Shown: in pieces, positions 62,622-64,000 of the stretch | How positions within the stretch are numbered: position 1 is the stretch's first letter | Layout: each line of letters starts with the position of its first letter | NCBI RefSeq assembly: GCF_001984065.1 | Contig: NZ_LYVP01000005.1 | Location: 62,001 to 126,000 of the forward strand | Source: Pseudomonas sp. KK4 | GTDB lineage: Bacteria > Pseudomonadota > Gammaproteobacteria > Pseudomonadales > Pseudomonadaceae | Direction: 5' to 3' | DNA: 64,000 bases | Program-made: the position numbers and the translations under genes | The notes under the pieces: model-generated | The model's input: the letters and a program-made list of their open reading frames with translations, nothing else | What the model was told of the DNA's origin: nothing | Database searches by the model: none

Positions 62622-64000
62622 ATGAGACCCAAGCCACCCAGCCGTCCCAAAGCCCCCGGGTTGCCCAACGAAAACGCCCCCGGCAGACGCGACACGGGCC
62701 CGGACTCGGTACCCGGGCGCCCCATCACCCCGCACGGCCATCAGCCCGACCCGCCACCCCGGCAGCCATTGCCCGGTCACACGCAAACAACCGATGCCCA
62801 GGCGCCGGTGGTGGAAATCTTCAACCTTCCCGCCGAGATGCACATCAGCCGAGTCATCACCGACCATCCCATCAGCAACTACTACCTGCCTCCCGCGATG
62901 GTGGATCGGCTGCCCGCCCCCGACCCGCAGACCGGCGTGCGTTCCATCGTCTCCGGGCGCCAGTATGTCGACCTTGCCGACGGCGGGACGGTGTTGCTCG
63001 GTAACGACTGGCAAGGGCAGTTGCGCGCCAGGCAGCCGTCGGAACTCACGCCCTCCGGCCCGCGACTCGAGCGCGTGGAAGGCACGCTGACCTGGCGCGT
63101 GGCTCAACCCCTTTCCGAACCCTGGAAAAACTGGGGAATCGGCCCGCAACAGGCTTCAATCGAGGTCATCACCGCCGAAGGTGTGCATTACCAGACACTG
63201 CCGCGTCGCGGTGCACCGGAGCATCCGATTGCCTACATCAAGAACCCTGCACACCCGGGCTACGATTTTGATCTGCTCGAGGCCGTCCTGCGCCATCACC
63301 CCGAACAGCAACCCCGTGGCGCCATACAGGTGCCGCCGGCGCATCATTGGCAAATCGATCCGACGCTGCCTTTCGACAAAACCCTGACCGAGTATGTCGG
63401 GACGTATTTTGCCGATCTTTCGCAAGTCGCCCAGCAGAACGTCGCCAGGCAACAGTTTGCCCTCGCCAACGGCTCCGACACTGCAAACGGCGCCGGGCTG
63501 ACGACCCTGCGGCAGGTGTTCAATGACTGGAAGACTTTGAATGCCACGCCCCGGCCGGAGCTGGCCGATCCACTGCTCATGCTGCCGGTCATGCCTACGG
63601 TTGCGGGCAACGGTACTTCGCGAATACTGGAATTGCCCGCTCCCGACGACCAGGCATCGCTCCAGCGACTGACCTTCGACCCGCAAAAGTTTCGCCAGGA
63701 TTGGAGCTACTTCAGTACCACCCAATACCCCGGTGACATCAAGCGTTTCATGGAAGGCCTGCTCACGCGCAACGGCTACACGGTGTTCGAGCCGACCCCC
63801 GCCCAGGCCTACCCGGCACTGGTGTTCCGTCGCACCGGGCACGATTTCGTGTTCTACATGACCCTGCATCGCATACATGGCAAACGCATCCACATCCCCT
63901 CCAGCAGCGACCGCGGATTCGCCCCCGAGCGACTGCCACAACTCATCGGCCTGCCCGCCCTGCGCGCGGTGCAAAACGCCGAAGCGGCCAACACATTGAT
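62622..64000 (+). CDS. Paralogue B: tandem homologue of the preceding gene (3' end cut by the window)
   Basis: At least 459 residues with no stop before the window end. After a proline-rich N-terminus (residues 1-60: 'PRRPKPPSRPKAPGLPNENAPG'-like), the alignment with paralogue A is end to end: 'ISNYYLPPAMVDRLPAP', 'SGPRLERVEGTLTWRV', 'WKNWGIG', 'LPFDKTLTEYVGTYFADLSQ', 'ELADPLLMLP' (residues 313-322), 'QRLTFDPQKF', 'RNGYTVF' and 'HDFVFY'. ATG 62622 follows AAGGAG. The two are diverged to perhaps 35-40% identity by eye, so the duplication is old. Function unknown. Confidence 0.75.
   Translation, partial: MRPKPPSRPKAPGLPNENAPGRRDTGPDSVPGRPITPHGHQPDPPPRQPLPGHTQTTDAQAPVVEIFNLPAEMHISRVITDHPISNYYLPPAMVDRLPAPDPQTGVRSIVSGRQYVDLADGGTVLLGNDWQGQLRARQPSELTPSGPRLERVEGTLTWRVAQPLSEPWKNWGIGPQQASIEVITAEGVHYQTLPRRGAPEHPIAYIKNPAHPGYDFDLLEAVLRHHPEQQPRGAIQVPPAHHWQIDPTLPFDKTLTEYVGTYFADLSQVAQQNVARQQFALANGSDTANGAGLTTLRQVFNDWKTLNATPRPELADPLLMLPVMPTVAGNGTSRILELPAPDDQASLQRLTFDPQKFRQDWSYFSTTQYPGDIKRFMEGLLTRNGYTVFEPTPAQAYPALVFRRTGHDFVFYMTLHRIHGKRIHIPSSSDRGFAPERLPQLIGLPALRAVQNAEAANTL

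Overview
The window looks like a chromosomal segment of a fluorescent Pseudomonas (P. fluorescens group). GC content is high. At least nine REP-type inverted repeats (the 'GGGAGC-GGGCTTGCTCGCGA' and 'TTCGCGGGCAAGC' kinds) lie between genes. OprI, CysB, an EF-P/EarP pair and DUF3509 genes are present. The block speE, mtnC-mtnD-mtnB, MFS transporter, aroC, alpha/beta hydrolase, prmB, isochorismatase-like, Smr, folE runs in an order I recall from P. aeruginosa. Almost all of the first 57 kb is core or conserved genome. The last 6.5 kb looks like an accessory toxin-type locus.

Layout. 1-2.6 kb: two LysR regulators around a TauE/SafE exporter. 2.7-4.9 kb: OhrR, Ohr and an exported esterase (organic peroxide defence). 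5.1-6.8 kb: EF-P and its arginine rhamnosyltransferase EarP. 7-13.9 kb: a Gre-like factor, CysB, a universal stress protein, a 5'-nucleotidase, a PanE-like reductase with a thioredoxin-like protein, a PilZ protein, DAHP synthase and an acetyltransferase. 14.5-20.6 kb: OprI facing an L,D-transpeptidase, TesA and its divergent ABC transporter, and GreB. 20.8-24.2 kb: an AcuI-type reductase with two matching operator-like dyads, small proteins and tRNA-Ser(GGA). 24.5-31.5 kb: a crotonase, PlsC, CorA, a glutamine amidotransferase and a FadB/FadA-like pair. 31.9-33 kb: a 31-residue membrane protein and a cytochrome c fused to a sulfite-oxidase-like domain. 33.1-36.3 kb: the transglutaminase / alpha-E / ATP-grasp operon. 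36.3-42.9 kb: a candidate small RNA, an RraB-like protein, SpeE, an ankyrin protein, a FadD-type ligase and DUF3509. 43-48.2 kb: methionine salvage genes, an MFS transporter, AroC and a hydrolase. 48.3-57.4 kb: PrmB, an isochorismatase-like protein, Smr, FolE, a glutaredoxin-like protein, an aminotransferase with a divergent MarR regulator, an NCS2 purine permease and a LysE exporter.

57.5-64 kb: a 1087-residue protein combining a long hydrophobic, glycine/alanine-rich helical region (resembling the pore region of TcdA/TcdB/Mcf-type toxins) with a few degenerate RTX-like calcium-binding repeats. It is followed on the same strand by two tandem paralogous proteins with proline-rich N-termini and no family I recognise; the second runs off the window. 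This is the best candidate here for an undescribed system.

Regulation visible in sequence: two GTCAA-N5-TTGAC dyads exactly 42 bp apart between the aminotransferase and marR; two AGAC-N5-GTCT dyads upstream of acuI, one inside a sigma70-type promoter spacer; a TTTGTATACAAA palindrome between -35 and -10 of the purine permease; repeated TAGCGC-rich elements before ohr; and a candidate small RNA with an anti-Shine-Dalgarno loop at 36.6 kb. No CRISPR array, transposase, integrase or rRNA was seen.
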